Notes: generated from the letters alone by a model not told the origin. A DNA stretch of 64,000 nt from Desulfatitalea alkaliphila (GCF_022968795.1 NZ_JALJRB010000005.1:172061-236060), one strand, 5' to 3'; shown: positions 8,771 to 18,913, counted from the stretch's first letter. Program-made: numbers and translations.

Positions 8771-11215
8771 CTATCCCGCCGCCCGCATGAGGCCGTCTAT
8801 CGGGCCTTCTTCCTGAAACATGCGCCACATCCCCAGAAAGGCATTTTCGAAGGATCGCTTTTCCATGCCGGCGCGGGCGGCACGCCCCATTGACCTGCGT
8901 CGGTCGCCATCGACGACCAGGGTACGGATCGCCGCCAACAGGCTTTCGGCGTCGTCGCGCCGGCACACGATGCCGGTCCGGTCGGGGATCATGTTTTCGG
9001 CAGGACCGCCGCAATCCGAGACCACAACCGGCAAACCGGAGGCCTGGGCTTCCAGCACGACATTGCCGAAGGTGTCGGTGGTGCTGGGAAAAACGAAGAT
9101 ATCGCTGGATGCATAGACCGCGGCCAGCCGGTCGCCCTCCAGATAACCGGTGAACCAGCAGGGCAGACCGTGCATCGCAGTGCGCATCTCCTCCAGATAG
9201 GGGCCATCGCCCACCACCACCAATTGCACCTTTTGCCCTTCGGTCACCAACTGCCGGAATACCCGGGTCAGCAGATGCAAATTCTTCTCCTTTGAAACCC
9301 GCCCCACGTATAGCAGCTTGACACCGTCCGCCTGCACGAACCGCTTGTGCAACAGCCCGTTGCGCTTGGCCGGGTGGAAACGCTCGACGTCGATCCCCCT
9401 TGGGTAGATGCGGATTTTTGTCGGATCGATCCCTTTTGCAACCAGCTCGTCTTTTGTACTGCGCGACGGCGCATAGATGGTGTCGAGCTGATCGTAGTAC
9501 CAGATCACGTACTTCCAGGCCAACTCGGCGATGGTGCTGTCCCCCGTAAGAATTTGGGCATACTGGGGAATGGCGGTGTGATACGTGCCGCTGATGGGCA
9601 AATTGAGAATGCGGGCGATTGCCAGGGCTGCCAGCCCCAGGGGGCCGGGGGTGGCGGTGTGGATTTGATCGATTTGGTTCTCGTAGCAATAGGCCAGCAT
9701 GTCCAACAGGGGTGGGTAGAAAATCTTCTGCTCTGGGTACTCCGGCAGACAATAGGTGCCGATGGGCTGGAAGTTGCAGACGCCGGGCATTTCCGATGCC
9801 TCGTCGTCTTCCCGGCAGGTGATCAGCGTATAGGATTTGTGATTTTTCAGCGCCGCCTGTACCTGCTGCTGCAAGGTGAGGGCCACGCCATTGACTTCGT
9901 AAAAGGTGTCGGTGAAGTGGGCCAGACGAAAATCGTCCTCCGTTGTGCTATCCGGCGCCGGACAGAAGCGCCGCTGCAATGCCCGGCTGAAGAGCCGATC
10001 CTTGGAAAATTGAGCATAAGCGACAAAATAGGGGGCCAGCAGGGTGTAAAGCCCACCGGCCGATCCGATGGTGGAGAAGATATTGAACACATTGGCGCCG
10101 GACAAATTATCGAGCAGGTGATCGCCGAAATGGCGCATCACACCCTTTGATGCACGATTGACGAAGGCGTGCCACTTGCGCTCTTTGGTATCGCCCCCCG
10201 CCGCCATATCGTCTCCGGCGAAGAACGACGGGTCCTCATGCATCAAGTGCGCGCTTTCGTGACGCAGCAAGTGCAGCAGCGAGTCGGTCAAGGGTGCCTC
10301 GGCCCGCCTCTCCTTGCGATGCTGCCAAAACAGGTAGACCCGTGCAAACAGGCCGGTGTGCCCGTCGGCATCCGGCCGCAACTGGCGATCCATGAAACGC
10401 AACAGCGCATCCTTGTCGGTGTACCGGTCCAGGTCGAATTTACTGCGATAGAATTGATAGGCGATGCTGTAAAAGTTGTGTCCCATGGTCAGGGGGGTGG
10501 CCGGCCGACTTTCGATGCGCAGGATCGGAATCGTCCCTGGATCGTTGAGCGCCGCAGGTGTTTCGGCATGGCCGATGTCGGTGAAGGTGTGCGCGATGTT
10601 CAAGCCGCTGTGATCATCGGAGCCGGCCCACAAGTACTTCTGCCACGGGTCCGGATAATGGGGCGCCAAATCGTGGCGCTCACTGAGCCGTACCATGATG
10701 TCCGGCGTCAATCGCCCCACCACCTGGCGCAAACAGTCGTTCTCCCGGGGACTGCGGGCACCGTTGAGCTCCAGGTGCTGAAACAGCAGCAGCAATCGCT
10801 CCACGTGGTCCATGGTCAGCAAACCGTTGACGGCGAACAGCGGATGGGCCGCGATGGCGATGATCCGCTCCCGATGCAGATAGGCCACCAGGTCGAAGAT
10901 GTTCTCGCGCACCTTCTGGATTTCACGGTGCTGTGCTTCGCTGATATGCAAGGCCAGGACGTGGATTTTACACCCGTTGTCGGGAAAATAGGTCGTGATC
11001 TCCTCGCTGATGAAGGCGCCGGGCAAATGGGCGATTTCCAGGGCGCCGTCGATGCAGTTGTGGTCGGTGATCGTGACATGGCTCATGCCCCGGCGTTTGG
11101 CGGTCTGGTAAAGCTTCAAGGGTTCGGTGAAACTCTCCGGGCACCCCATCTTCTGCAAAATCCATTGGCTTGGGCGTTTCGAGTGTTTCGAGTGCACATG
11201 AATGTCGATGCGCAT
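8771..11215 (-). CDS. PHP-domain and GT4 glycosyltransferase fusion protein
   Basis: An 814-residue two-part protein. The N-terminal part resembles PHP metal-dependent phosphoesterases: HVHSKHS near residue 5, TITDHNCIDG near 55, and the later histidines in AAHPLF and SDDHS fit a multinuclear metal site. The C-terminal 400 residues are a group-1 (GT-B fold, GT4) glycosyltransferase with LLYVGRVSKEKNL, VVVGDGPY, and the donor-site motif FVFPSTTDTFGNVVLEAQASGLPVVVSD. It is presumably cytoplasmic and transfers a sugar to a lipid or polysaccharide. The start at 11215 is chosen because AAAGGAGG lies seven bases upstream. The next gene is divergent, a predicted membrane-anchored glycoside hydrolase, so a shared role in envelope carbohydrate is plausible. 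Confidence 0.85.
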   Translation of the reverse strand: MRIDIHVHSKHSKRPSQWILQKMGCPESFTEPLKLYQTAKRRGMSHVTITDHNCIDGALEIAHLPGAFISEEITTYFPDNGCKIHVLALHISEAQHREIQKVRENIFDLVAYLHRERIIAIAAHPLFAVNGLLTMDHVERLLLLFQHLELNGARSPRENDCLRQVVGRLTPDIMVRLSERHDLAPHYPDPWQKYLWAGSDDHSGLNIAHTFTDIGHAETPAALNDPGTIPILRIESRPATPLTMGHNFYSIAYQFYRSKFDLDRYTDKDALLRFMDRQLRPDADGHTGLFARVYLFWQHRKERRAEAPLTDSLLHLLRHESAHLMHEDPSFFAGDDMAAGGDTKERKWHAFVNRASKGVMRHFGDHLLDNLSGANVFNIFSTIGSAGGLYTLLAPYFVAYAQFSKDRLFSRALQRRFCPAPDSTTEDDFRLAHFTDTFYEVNGVALTLQQQVQAALKNHKSYTLITCREDDEASEMPGVCNFQPIGTYCLPEYPEQKIFYPPLLDMLAYCYENQIDQIHTATPGPLGLAALAIARILNLPISGTYHTAIPQYAQILTGDSTIAELAWKYVIWYYDQLDTIYAPSRSTKDELVAKGIDPTKIRIYPRGIDVERFHPAKRNGLLHKRFVQADGVKLLYVGRVSKEKNLHLLTRVFRQLVTEGQKVQLVVVGDGPYLEEMRTAMHGLPCWFTGYLEGDRLAAVYASSDIFVFPSTTDTFGNVVLEAQASGLPVVVSDCGGPAENMIPDRTGIVCRRDDAESLLAAIRTLVVDGDRRRSMGRAARAGMEKRSFENAFLGMWRMFQEEGPIDGLMRAAG

Positions 11216-11467
11216 AAGATGGCCTCCTTTGGCGGTTATTCGCATTGACCCTTCAATTGCCCCACGAAGATTAGAACGGGATTAGGATTGCAATAGAATT
11301 TGATGAAGACGCACCTTTTTTCGGGCAGTAGGAATGGTAATGACCAAAGAGCTCCGCATGCCGTTGTTGGGGTCATCCGTGTGTGTTAGATTTGTGTTAG
11401 AGAATGGTTCGGCAAAAGTGAGGCCGCTGCAATACACCTTGCCGGCGGCCTTCCGGGAGAGATGGCG

Positions 11468-14299
11468 ATGAGACCCAAAACATTACGACGCCGTGTCGGC
11501 ACGGCCTGCTTGATCGGCGCCGCCGGCCTGCTGCTCCTGGCGGCGGTGGCCCATGCCTTCCTGCAGCGTCCTTTGTCGTCCGATCACGCCATCCACATCG
11601 CCTTCGGTTTTCACGTGAACCTTTACCACTCTTTTCGCAACGACACCAACGATGCCTCGGGCTTCGGCCAGGACATCCGGGTCATCCGCCACATCATCGA
11701 CGCCCTGGACCGCCTCAATGCGCAGGGCGTCCCGGTCAAAGGGGTGTGGGACTTCGACAATCTCTTCTCCCTGGAGGAGATCCTGCCCCGCCACGCGCCG
11801 GACATCATCGAAGCCATCCAGCGACGGGTCCGCCACCATGGCGATGAAGTGATCCTGATGTCCTACAACAACGGCATGGTGTCGGCCATGACCGCCGACG
11901 AACTGCGCACCGCCATGGCATGGGCGGTGTCCAATCCGCAGCGCAGCGGCGTGGCCGATCTCTTTGACACATACAGCCCCATCGTACGGCCCCAGGAGAT
12001 GATGACCACCCCGGGCAGCTTCGCCATCTACCGCGAAATGGGCATCCAGGCGGTGGCTCTCTACTACAGCGCCACCCCCTTCGATGCCTTTCGGGTTTTC
12101 ACGCGCCCCCTGAGCCCGGCCGAGGCCCACAACCCGATCCTTTACCACGATCCCCGCACCGGGGAAGAGATGACCATCGTGCCCACCTACCATTTCGGCG
12201 ATCTGGTGGACCAGGTCAGCCTGCGCCGTTGGGTCAACCGCCTGCGGGCCCTGCAACTGCGGGGAGAGCTGAACCACGACGCCCTGATCTTCATCAACTA
12301 CGATGCCGACTCGGAGTTGTGGGGCGGCATCGATCTGCCCCGCGGCCTGCGCTGGCTGCCCAACACCGGCGGCATCGAAGCCCTGGTGCGGGAAGTGAGC
12401 GATCTGGAATATGTCCGCTTCACCACCGTCGGCGAATACCTTGCCGACCGGCCGCCCGTGGGCACCTTCCATTTCGGCCAGGACACCGCCGACGGCAGCT
12501 TCAACGGCTACAGCTCCTGGGCCGAAAAGGCCGACGCCACCCGCTACTGGACCAGCATCGAACGCAACCGCCGGGTGTGCGCCGCCGCCCGCCGCGCCAC
12601 GGCCCTGTCGGCGGATGACGCGATAAAAACAAGAATCAGCGCCATGATCGAACAGGCCGTGCAACTGCGCCTGCGGGCCCTGTCCACCACCCATTTCGGC
12701 ATGGCCACCCCGTTTCTCGCCGCCCAGCGGCAAGAGGTGGCCGATGCCTTGCTGACCGACCTCGACCGTCTTTCCGAAAACCTTGAGCAGGCCCTGAGAA
12801 CGCACTTGCAACAAACATTGAACGACCAGGCGCCATCCGACGATAATCGAGCGGAACGGTTGGACACCCTCATGGTGATCGGCACATCACCGGCGGCCGA
12901 CAGCGGCGGCCATCGCTTTATATCCATGCCGCTGCCCGCTGCAACCGATATGCGTGGCCGCTTTCACCTGACGGGCACCGACGGTGTTCCCATTGTGGCC
13001 GTGCCTTTAGGCATCACCCCGGACCGTTGCGGCGCTCATCGGCACCTTTTTTATATCGACAATGCCCGGGGACTGGCCGATGGGGTGTATGGCCTTTATC
13101 GTTCCAAAACAAATCCCGCGAACAACGCGCTGTCGCGTGGAGCCGTGTCGGCGTCCCACCATGGGTTGGCCAACCAACGGCTTACCGTTCGCCTGGACCA
13201 TCAAGGCGAACCGGAAGGCATCTACCTCGACGGCCGGCGCCAGGTGGAAGCCGGTAGCCTGTTGCCGCACCTGGTCTATGCCGGCCGGCGCATCGAAGTC
13301 ACCGATCTGGTGGTAACGACACACACGGCGGCCGACGGCGGATCGGCCACCCTTGCACTCAGCGGCACGCTGCCGGCGCCCGGCGCCGACGCCATCTCCA
13401 ATGGCCGGATGGTGTATCGCCTGAGCGTCGCGGCGCACCTGCCCTATCTCTTCCTGGAAGGCCGCCTGACCTACCCCGCCACCGCGACGACGGACCGGAT
13501 CAAACCCGGTGTGCCGGGCCTGGAGCGAACGGCGGACCTGCGCTGGGAAGAGACAGCCCCGGCGGAGATCCGTTTCGCACCCCGCGCCACGCCGCGGCAG
13601 CCGCCCCGGGTGCTCAAGCACAACTACCTGGGCGTGACCAGCGCATACGCCCTGGACTACTTCCGCCATGACCGCCGCAACCTTGACCTGGACAATGTCA
13701 ACAACCACATCACGGCGACCTATGCGGCCGTGGTCGCCGACCGACACGGATTGGCCCTGGCCATGGACACCGGCCTGCAAGCCAACTTCGCCTTCGCCCC
13801 CATGCGCATGGCGCACGAAGCGGACAGCGACACCCTGGCCGTGAAGATCAATCCCTTCGGCACCTACCACGGCCGGCAATACCGTCCACCCACCACCGGC
13901 AACGGCCACGGCTTCGAAGCGACCCTGCAGGCCGGCGAACAGTTCGCCGCCTCGGCCCCCACCTTCAACGGGGTCTCGCAGAATTTCGGCCTGATGCTCG
14001 CCTTCTTCCATGGACCGGAACTGCCCGCCGATCTCCAACGCGATCTGATCGCCTACGCACGACAGCCGCTGGTCTTCTCCATGCGGCATGTGCCGGCGGC
14101 GCCTTCCCGTAAAGAGACCACCGCCGCCGCGCCCTGCGGCCAAATCGAACACCGGCAGGCGGACGCACGTCTGCAAGACGATAACCGGATCCGGGCCAAC
14201 AAAACCGTCCCCGCCCATCAGCCGGAGATGCCCCTTTTGCTCGGCCTGCGGGTGGTGTGGGCCAATCTGCGCGCCCTGCTTGCGGCGCATTTTCGCTAA
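11468..14299 (+). CDS. Membrane-anchored GH57/GH38-like glycoside hydrolase
   Basis: A 943-residue protein. Residues 10-32 form one hydrophobic segment (TACLIGAAGLLLLAAVAHAF), a signal anchor that would place the rest outside the cytoplasm. The following about 350 residues resemble the polysaccharide-deacetylase-like barrel of GH57/GH38 enzymes (IAFGFHVNLYHSF, GVWDFDNLF, FINYDADSELWGG). The C-terminal half is beta-rich like the accessory domains of alpha-mannosidases. The second ATG (11468) is favoured over the first (11462) because GGGAGA is then properly spaced. It is divergent from the PHP-GT4 gene 252 bp away. Glycan specificity and the catalytic pair cannot be fixed from this reading. 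Confidence 0.65.
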   Translation: MRPKTLRRRVGTACLIGAAGLLLLAAVAHAFLQRPLSSDHAIHIAFGFHVNLYHSFRNDTNDASGFGQDIRVIRHIIDALDRLNAQGVPVKGVWDFDNLFSLEEILPRHAPDIIEAIQRRVRHHGDEVILMSYNNGMVSAMTADELRTAMAWAVSNPQRSGVADLFDTYSPIVRPQEMMTTPGSFAIYREMGIQAVALYYSATPFDAFRVFTRPLSPAEAHNPILYHDPRTGEEMTIVPTYHFGDLVDQVSLRRWVNRLRALQLRGELNHDALIFINYDADSELWGGIDLPRGLRWLPNTGGIEALVREVSDLEYVRFTTVGEYLADRPPVGTFHFGQDTADGSFNGYSSWAEKADATRYWTSIERNRRVCAAARRATALSADDAIKTRISAMIEQAVQLRLRALSTTHFGMATPFLAAQRQEVADALLTDLDRLSENLEQALRTHLQQTLNDQAPSDDNRAERLDTLMVIGTSPAADSGGHRFISMPLPAATDMRGRFHLTGTDGVPIVAVPLGITPDRCGAHRHLFYIDNARGLADGVYGLYRSKTNPANNALSRGAVSASHHGLANQRLTVRLDHQGEPEGIYLDGRRQVEAGSLLPHLVYAGRRIEVTDLVVTTHTAADGGSATLALSGTLPAPGADAISNGRMVYRLSVAAHLPYLFLEGRLTYPATATTDRIKPGVPGLERTADLRWEETAPAEIRFAPRATPRQPPRVLKHNYLGVTSAYALDYFRHDRRNLDLDNVNNHITATYAAVVADRHGLALAMDTGLQANFAFAPMRMAHEADSDTLAVKINPFGTYHGRQYRPPTTGNGHGFEATLQAGEQFAASAPTFNGVSQNFGLMLAFFHGPELPADLQRDLIAYARQPLVFSMRHVPAAPSRKETTAAAPCGQIEHRQADARLQDDNRIRANKTVPAHQPEMPLLLGLRVVWANLRALLAAHFR

Positions 14300-14312
14300 G
14301 GGCTCACGCAAA

Positions 14313-14582
14313 CTATGCCGTGATCTTGGAATAGCCGCGACATTCAGGGTAGGCAGCACAACGAAACCGAATCCGGCCGCTTTGACGGCGATACACGTGC
14401 ATCGCAGATCCACACAACGGACAGCGGGGCCGCTGCGCCATGGGCGGAGACGACTGCTTCTTGACCGGAACGAACTGGCGGTTGCACATCAGGCACAGGA
14501 AGCGCTGCTTGCCGTTCTTGATCCTGCCGTAGGCATAGAGCGCGTCCGCACCGCACCGCGGGCATCTGATGGTTGCCGCCAT
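14313..14582 (-). CDS. Small double zinc-ribbon protein (IS1 InsA-like N-terminus)
   Basis: An 89-residue protein with two zinc ribbons. The first, CPRCGADALYAYGRIKNGKQ followed by CLMCNRQF, closely resembles the zinc-binding head of IS1 InsA-type DNA-binding proteins. The second has CPLCGSAMHVY and, further on, CAAYPEC as in topoisomerase-type ribbons. The start at 14582 has AAGGGAGG just upstream; a longer frame exists to 14849 but reads through a repeat element. No transposase partner lies nearby, so it is probably a free-standing nucleic-acid-binding protein. It converges with the glycoside hydrolase gene. Confidence 0.6.
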   Translation of the reverse strand: MAATIRCPRCGADALYAYGRIKNGKQRFLCLMCNRQFVPVKKQSSPPMAQRPRCPLCGSAMHVYRRQSGRIRFRCAAYPECRGYSKITA

Positions 14583-14751
14583 GGCCCTCCCTTGCGATTC
14601 CATAAAGCAAACTATTAAGCCGGATTTATTAGGCGAGAATGAGCATACGGTCAGAAATGGGTTTGGATGGGCCACCCAAGAGGAAAACCCCAACCCACCG
14701 CTACAGCGCACGGCCCTGACGATCCGTTGTTGGCCATGAGGTTCGTGTGGG

Positions 14752-14872
14752 GAGGGACGCTGTGTGGAGGGACGCTGTTTCAATGTTGCAATCAGGCGGA
14801 AATTGCAATTATAAATATCAACGATGAAACAATGCAACAGCGTCCCCATTAGAGACGTCCCCTTTAGACGAC
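14752..14872. repeat. Imperfect palindrome with GGGACGCTGTT ends
   Basis: GGGACGCTGTTTCAATGTTG near 14769 is matched in inverse orientation by a sequence ending GCAACAGCGTCCCC at 14847, with AT-rich DNA between. A second partial copy of the head lies just before (14753) and a GACGTCCCC end just after (14854-14863). It looks like a sister subfamily of the GGGGACG(T/C)CC palindromes elsewhere in the window. Confidence 0.7.
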
Positions 14873-14997
14873 ATTAGGCCCCACCTGTCGAAGCCCTTTC
14901 TTGAAAACACACTTGCAACGGTGTAGAAGAAGCCCCTGATCGCAAGATGTGCCGGACGATCGGCAATGCGCATGGAGTGGACCGAATCGTGGAAACA

Positions 14998-17685
14998 ATG
15001 ACCATCGGCTTGACGCCGGGCGGGAATCTGCGGTTACACGCGCCTGAGCAGGCGGGGGCGCCGGCGTCCAAAACCGCGGCGACGCTGGCCAAGGCTTTCG
15101 CGGAGGACTGGCGCGAGGGGTTGTTCGCCCTGGCGGCGGAAAAAATCGCCACCGATGGGCAACCCACCCTGCGTTTCTGGCAACAGATGGCCGACCGCTT
15201 GCTGACCGCGTTGTGTCATATCCCCGACGAACAGACCAACTTTGAAATCCCGCCGCCGCCCGCCGCGGAGTTGCAGGCGCTTTCCCTGGCGCCGCCGCCC
15301 ATGCCCGGCGGCGAGTACCTGTCCGAGGAACGCCTGGCGGCGATCTGGCACGCCCTGGCCCAATGGACCATGACAGCGACGGCCGAGGCCGGCGGGCCGG
15401 CGGCCTTGCTCCAACTGCGGGCGCCCAAATGGCGCCAGGTGGGCCGGGTCTGTTTTCACTTGGCGGAAAACAAGAAGGATCCGGACCGCCCCTTCGCCTT
15501 CATGGCCACCTATGCCACCGGTTTCGGTGCCGCGGGCCAACTCAAGCATCTGCCGTTGGGCAAGGCATTGGATCAATATGCGGGTAGCAACAACCAGGCC
15601 GCGCTGATCAAGCTGCTGGCTCCGGTGCACCAGGCCGCGGAAAGCTGCGCCTGGGTCGCCGATATCGTCAGGGACGGGACGATTTTCCGGCCCATGGCCT
15701 GGCGGCCGGAACAGGCCTACCGCCTGCTGCAAAGCGTGCCGGTGTTGGAACAAAGCGGTCTGTCCGTGCGGCTGCCCGACTGGTGGAAAAAGAGGCCCCG
15801 GCCGCGGGTTTCGGTGAGCATCGGCAACCAGACCAAGACTGTTCTGGGCGCCGGCGCCATGCTCGATTTCGACGCCCGGGTGGCGGTGGGCGACGCACAC
15901 CTGAGCCCCGAGGAGCTCGCATCGCTGCGCAACAGCGGTGACGGACTGGTGTGGTTCAAGGGACAGTGGGTGGAGGTGGACCAGGCCAAACTGCAAGAGG
16001 CCATCGCCCACTGGGAGCGGTTGCGCAGGGCCAATCGCAACGGCGAAATCTCCTTCATCGAGGGCATGCGGCTGTTGGCCGGCGCATCGGCCGATCTCAA
16101 ACGCAACGACCAAGCCGAAACATATCGTCCCTGGACGGAAGTGACCGCCGGCGCGGCGCTGCGCGAGGTGTTGGCTCGCCTGCGCGATCCCGAATCATCC
16201 CCGGCGGGAAAGGCCGACCCCGCGTTGAAAACGGTTTTGCGGCCCTACCAGCGCGAAGGGGTCGCCTGGCTTCATCTGTTGAGCGAACTGGGCCTGGGCG
16301 CCTGCCTGGCGGACGACATGGGCCTGGGCAAAACCATCCAGCTGTTGGCCCTGCTGCTTCATCTGCAGCGCACCGCGCCGGCGGACGGAGTGCGCCGGCC
16401 CTGCCTGCTGGTGGTGCCGGCATCGCTGCTGGGCAACTGGCGTGATGAGGCGGCCCGCTTCGCCCCGTCGCTCAAACTACTGTTCGCCCACCCGGCGGAG
16501 ACCGAGCGGGCGACCCTCGACGCCTTGGCCAAGGCACCCGAAACGACCTTGGCCGGCGTGGACCTGGTGGTCACCACCTACGCCATGGTGGGCCGCCAGC
16601 CGTGGTTGGCGCGCAGCGCGTGGCGCCTGGTGATCCTGGACGAGGCGCAAGCCATCAAAAATCCGGCCACCAGCCAAAGCAAGGCGGTTAAAAAGCTCAC
16701 CGCCGGTGGGCGCATCGCCCTGACCGGCACGCCCGTGGAGAACCGCCTCGGGGATCTATGGTCCCTGTTCGATTTTCTCAATCCCGGCCTGCTGGGATCG
16801 GCAACGGTTTTCAAATCCTTCATCAAGCAGCTGCACGACCACCCGGACACCCCCTTCGCCCCCTTGCGGCAACTGGTGGCCCCCTACATCCTGCGCCGCC
16901 TGAAGACCGACCGGCGAATCATCGCAGATTTACCGGACAAGACCGAAACCGCCCGCTACTGCCACCTGACCAAATCCCAGGTGCGGCTCTACGAGCAGAT
17001 CGTGCGCGGCCTGCAGGAGCATCTGGCCGAATCCGAAGGCATGGCCCGGCGCGGGCTGGTGCTGCAAACCTTGATGCGCCTCAAGCAGGTGTGCAACCAC
17101 CCCAGCCAGCTCTCCGGCGACATGACGTACAACCCGGCCGAAAGCGGCAAATTCCGGCGCCTGGGCGACATCTGCCAGGAGCTGGCCGAACGGCAGGAGA
17201 AGGTGCTGGTCTTCACCCAGTTCCGCGAAATCATACCGGCCCTGGCAGACCACCTGGCGGTCATCTTCGGGCGTGCCGGGCTGACTTTGCACGGCGGCAC
17301 CAACGTGGCCCGTCGCCGGCGCATCGTGGAACAGTTCCAGGATGAGACCGGACCGCCCTTTTTCATCCTCTCGCTCAAAGCCGGCGGCACGGGCCTCAAC
17401 CTGACCGCCGCAACCCACGTGATCCATTTCGACCGCTGGTGGAACCCGGCCGTGGAAAACCAGGCCACCGACCGGGCCTTTCGCATCGGCCAGCAGCGCA
17501 ACGTGCTGGTCCACAAATTCATCACCCGCGGCACCATCGAGGAGCGTATCGACGCCCTGATGAACGACAAGCGCCGGTTGGCCGAAGAAGTGCTCTCCGG
17601 CGAAGGCGAAGTGAATCTCACCGAACTGGACGACGAAGCATTGATCCGCCTGGTGCAACTGGATGTCGGCCGGGCATCGGCGTAA
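14998..17685 (+). CDS. SNF2-family DEAD/DEAH-box helicase
   Basis: An 895-residue bacterial SNF2-type ATPase. The first about 400 residues form a bacterial SNF2-associated region; the motor follows with motif I DDMGLGKTIQ near residue 440, motif II LDEAQAIKN, motif III LTGTPVENRLGD, and the C-terminal lobe with LKAGGTGLNLTAATHVIHFDRWWNP and QATDRAFRIGQ. Such proteins translocate on DNA and remodel protein-DNA complexes. The start is uncertain: 14998 (MTIGLTP) is chosen because homology-like sequence begins there, though 14947 is also in frame and neither has a strong ribosome site. The SWIM-domain gene starts 28 bp downstream, a pairing often seen for bacterial SNF2 proteins. Confidence 0.9.
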   Translation: MTIGLTPGGNLRLHAPEQAGAPASKTAATLAKAFAEDWREGLFALAAEKIATDGQPTLRFWQQMADRLLTALCHIPDEQTNFEIPPPPAAELQALSLAPPPMPGGEYLSEERLAAIWHALAQWTMTATAEAGGPAALLQLRAPKWRQVGRVCFHLAENKKDPDRPFAFMATYATGFGAAGQLKHLPLGKALDQYAGSNNQAALIKLLAPVHQAAESCAWVADIVRDGTIFRPMAWRPEQAYRLLQSVPVLEQSGLSVRLPDWWKKRPRPRVSVSIGNQTKTVLGAGAMLDFDARVAVGDAHLSPEELASLRNSGDGLVWFKGQWVEVDQAKLQEAIAHWERLRRANRNGEISFIEGMRLLAGASADLKRNDQAETYRPWTEVTAGAALREVLARLRDPESSPAGKADPALKTVLRPYQREGVAWLHLLSELGLGACLADDMGLGKTIQLLALLLHLQRTAPADGVRRPCLLVVPASLLGNWRDEAARFAPSLKLLFAHPAETERATLDALAKAPETTLAGVDLVVTTYAMVGRQPWLARSAWRLVILDEAQAIKNPATSQSKAVKKLTAGGRIALTGTPVENRLGDLWSLFDFLNPGLLGSATVFKSFIKQLHDHPDTPFAPLRQLVAPYILRRLKTDRRIIADLPDKTETARYCHLTKSQVRLYEQIVRGLQEHLAESEGMARRGLVLQTLMRLKQVCNHPSQLSGDMTYNPAESGKFRRLGDICQELAERQEKVLVFTQFREIIPALADHLAVIFGRAGLTLHGGTNVARRRRIVEQFQDETGPPFFILSLKAGGTGLNLTAATHVIHFDRWWNPAVENQATDRAFRIGQQRNVLVHKFITRGTIEERIDALMNDKRRLAEEVLSGEGEVNLTELDDEALIRLVQLDVGRASA

Positions 17686-17713
17686 ACGACAGCCTCAGAA
17701 AGGGAAAGAGCAC

Positions 17714-18805
17714 ATGCGTTTTTGGAGTCGCTACGTTCCAGTAGCCGAACGACGGGCCAAGGCCCAGCGCCGGATGACGAAGCTGCAAAAACAGGGCAAG
17801 ACCATCCAACCGGTGGAGATCGACGGCCGCACCATCGCCCGCACCTTCTGGGGCAAGGGATGGTGCGATCACCTGGAGTCCTTTTCCGATTACGCCAACC
17901 GCCTGCCCCGGGGCCGAACCTACGCGCGCAACGGCTCAATCTGCCATTTGGAGATTCTACCCGGTCGCATCGAAGCGATGGTCAGCGGCAGCGAACTGTA
18001 CGAGGTGACCATCGCCATTGAGCCTTTGAAAGCCAAATTGTGGAAAGCGATTCGGCAACAGTGCGCCGGGCGGATCGGCTCCCTGCTCGAACTGCTGCGG
18101 GGCCGTTTTTCAGACCAGGTGATGGCCGTGGTCACCCACCGCACCACCGGCCTCTTCCCCCAGCCAGGAGAAATTCGGCTACAATGCAGCTGCCCGGATT
18201 GGGCCGTGATGTGCAAACATGTGGCCGCCGTGCTCTACGGCGTGGGCAACCGACTGGACGACCAGCCCGAACTGCTCTTCTGCCTGCGGGGCGTGAATGC
18301 CGGCGAACTGATCGCCACGCCTGTCGCCCTGCCCACCGAAACGACCGATACGGCCGCCGACACCCTGGCCGACGATGCCCTGGCCGACATCTTCGGTATC
18401 GACCTGGAAACTGAAGCGCCGGCCGAATCCAAACCGACCCGCACCCCAAAAAAATCGCCCCAACCGGCCCGGTCCAAGACCCGCCAGTCCACCGCTACCC
18501 CCAAAAGGGCCAAAAAATCGCCGCCAGCCGCGCCCAAGCGCAGCGCGGGCCGGAAAGCGGTCAAACCAACACCGATGAAAACGCCCACCGGCAAATCCCT
18601 GGCACGCCTGCGCAAGCAAATGGGCCTCACCGTGGCGCAATTCGCCACCGCCCTGGGAGTGACCGCCCCCAGCGTTTACCGCTGGGAGAAAACACCCGGC
18701 AAACTCAACTTGCAACAGCGGCCCCTGAACGCCCTTCGCGCCTTGCAGGGCCAACCTCCTGAAAAATCACCCAAACAGACGGGCGACGCACCACGCCAGG
18801 AATAA
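17714..18805 (+). CDS. SWIM zinc-finger protein with C-terminal helix-turn-helix
   Basis: A 363-residue protein. The SWIM motif CSCPDWAVMCKH (CxC...CxH) near residue 158 should bind zinc and contact DNA or protein. Residues about 235-295 are a low-complexity Lys/Pro/Ala linker. The C-terminus (GLTVAQFATALGVTAPSVYRW) is a clear Cro/XRE-like helix-turn-helix. It lies 28 bp after the SNF2 helicase in the same direction, so it probably acts with that motor, perhaps targeting it to DNA. The start at 17714 is the first ATG whose product aligns with SWIM proteins (RFWSRYVPVAERR). The added HTH is noteworthy. Confidence 0.83.
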   Translation: MRFWSRYVPVAERRAKAQRRMTKLQKQGKTIQPVEIDGRTIARTFWGKGWCDHLESFSDYANRLPRGRTYARNGSICHLEILPGRIEAMVSGSELYEVTIAIEPLKAKLWKAIRQQCAGRIGSLLELLRGRFSDQVMAVVTHRTTGLFPQPGEIRLQCSCPDWAVMCKHVAAVLYGVGNRLDDQPELLFCLRGVNAGELIATPVALPTETTDTAADTLADDALADIFGIDLETEAPAESKPTRTPKKSPQPARSKTRQSTATPKRAKKSPPAAPKRSAGRKAVKPTPMKTPTGKSLARLRKQMGLTVAQFATALGVTAPSVYRWEKTPGKLNLQQRPLNALRALQGQPPEKSPKQTGDAPRQE

Positions 18806-18913
18806 GGACACCCCATTGAACAATCGCCCTGCCAAGACACCAAGAACCGGTTCAGTGAAGTATGGTCGGCACTTGCCGTTGTCCCGCCGTACGATGAAAA
18901 AGGAGCGTCACCA

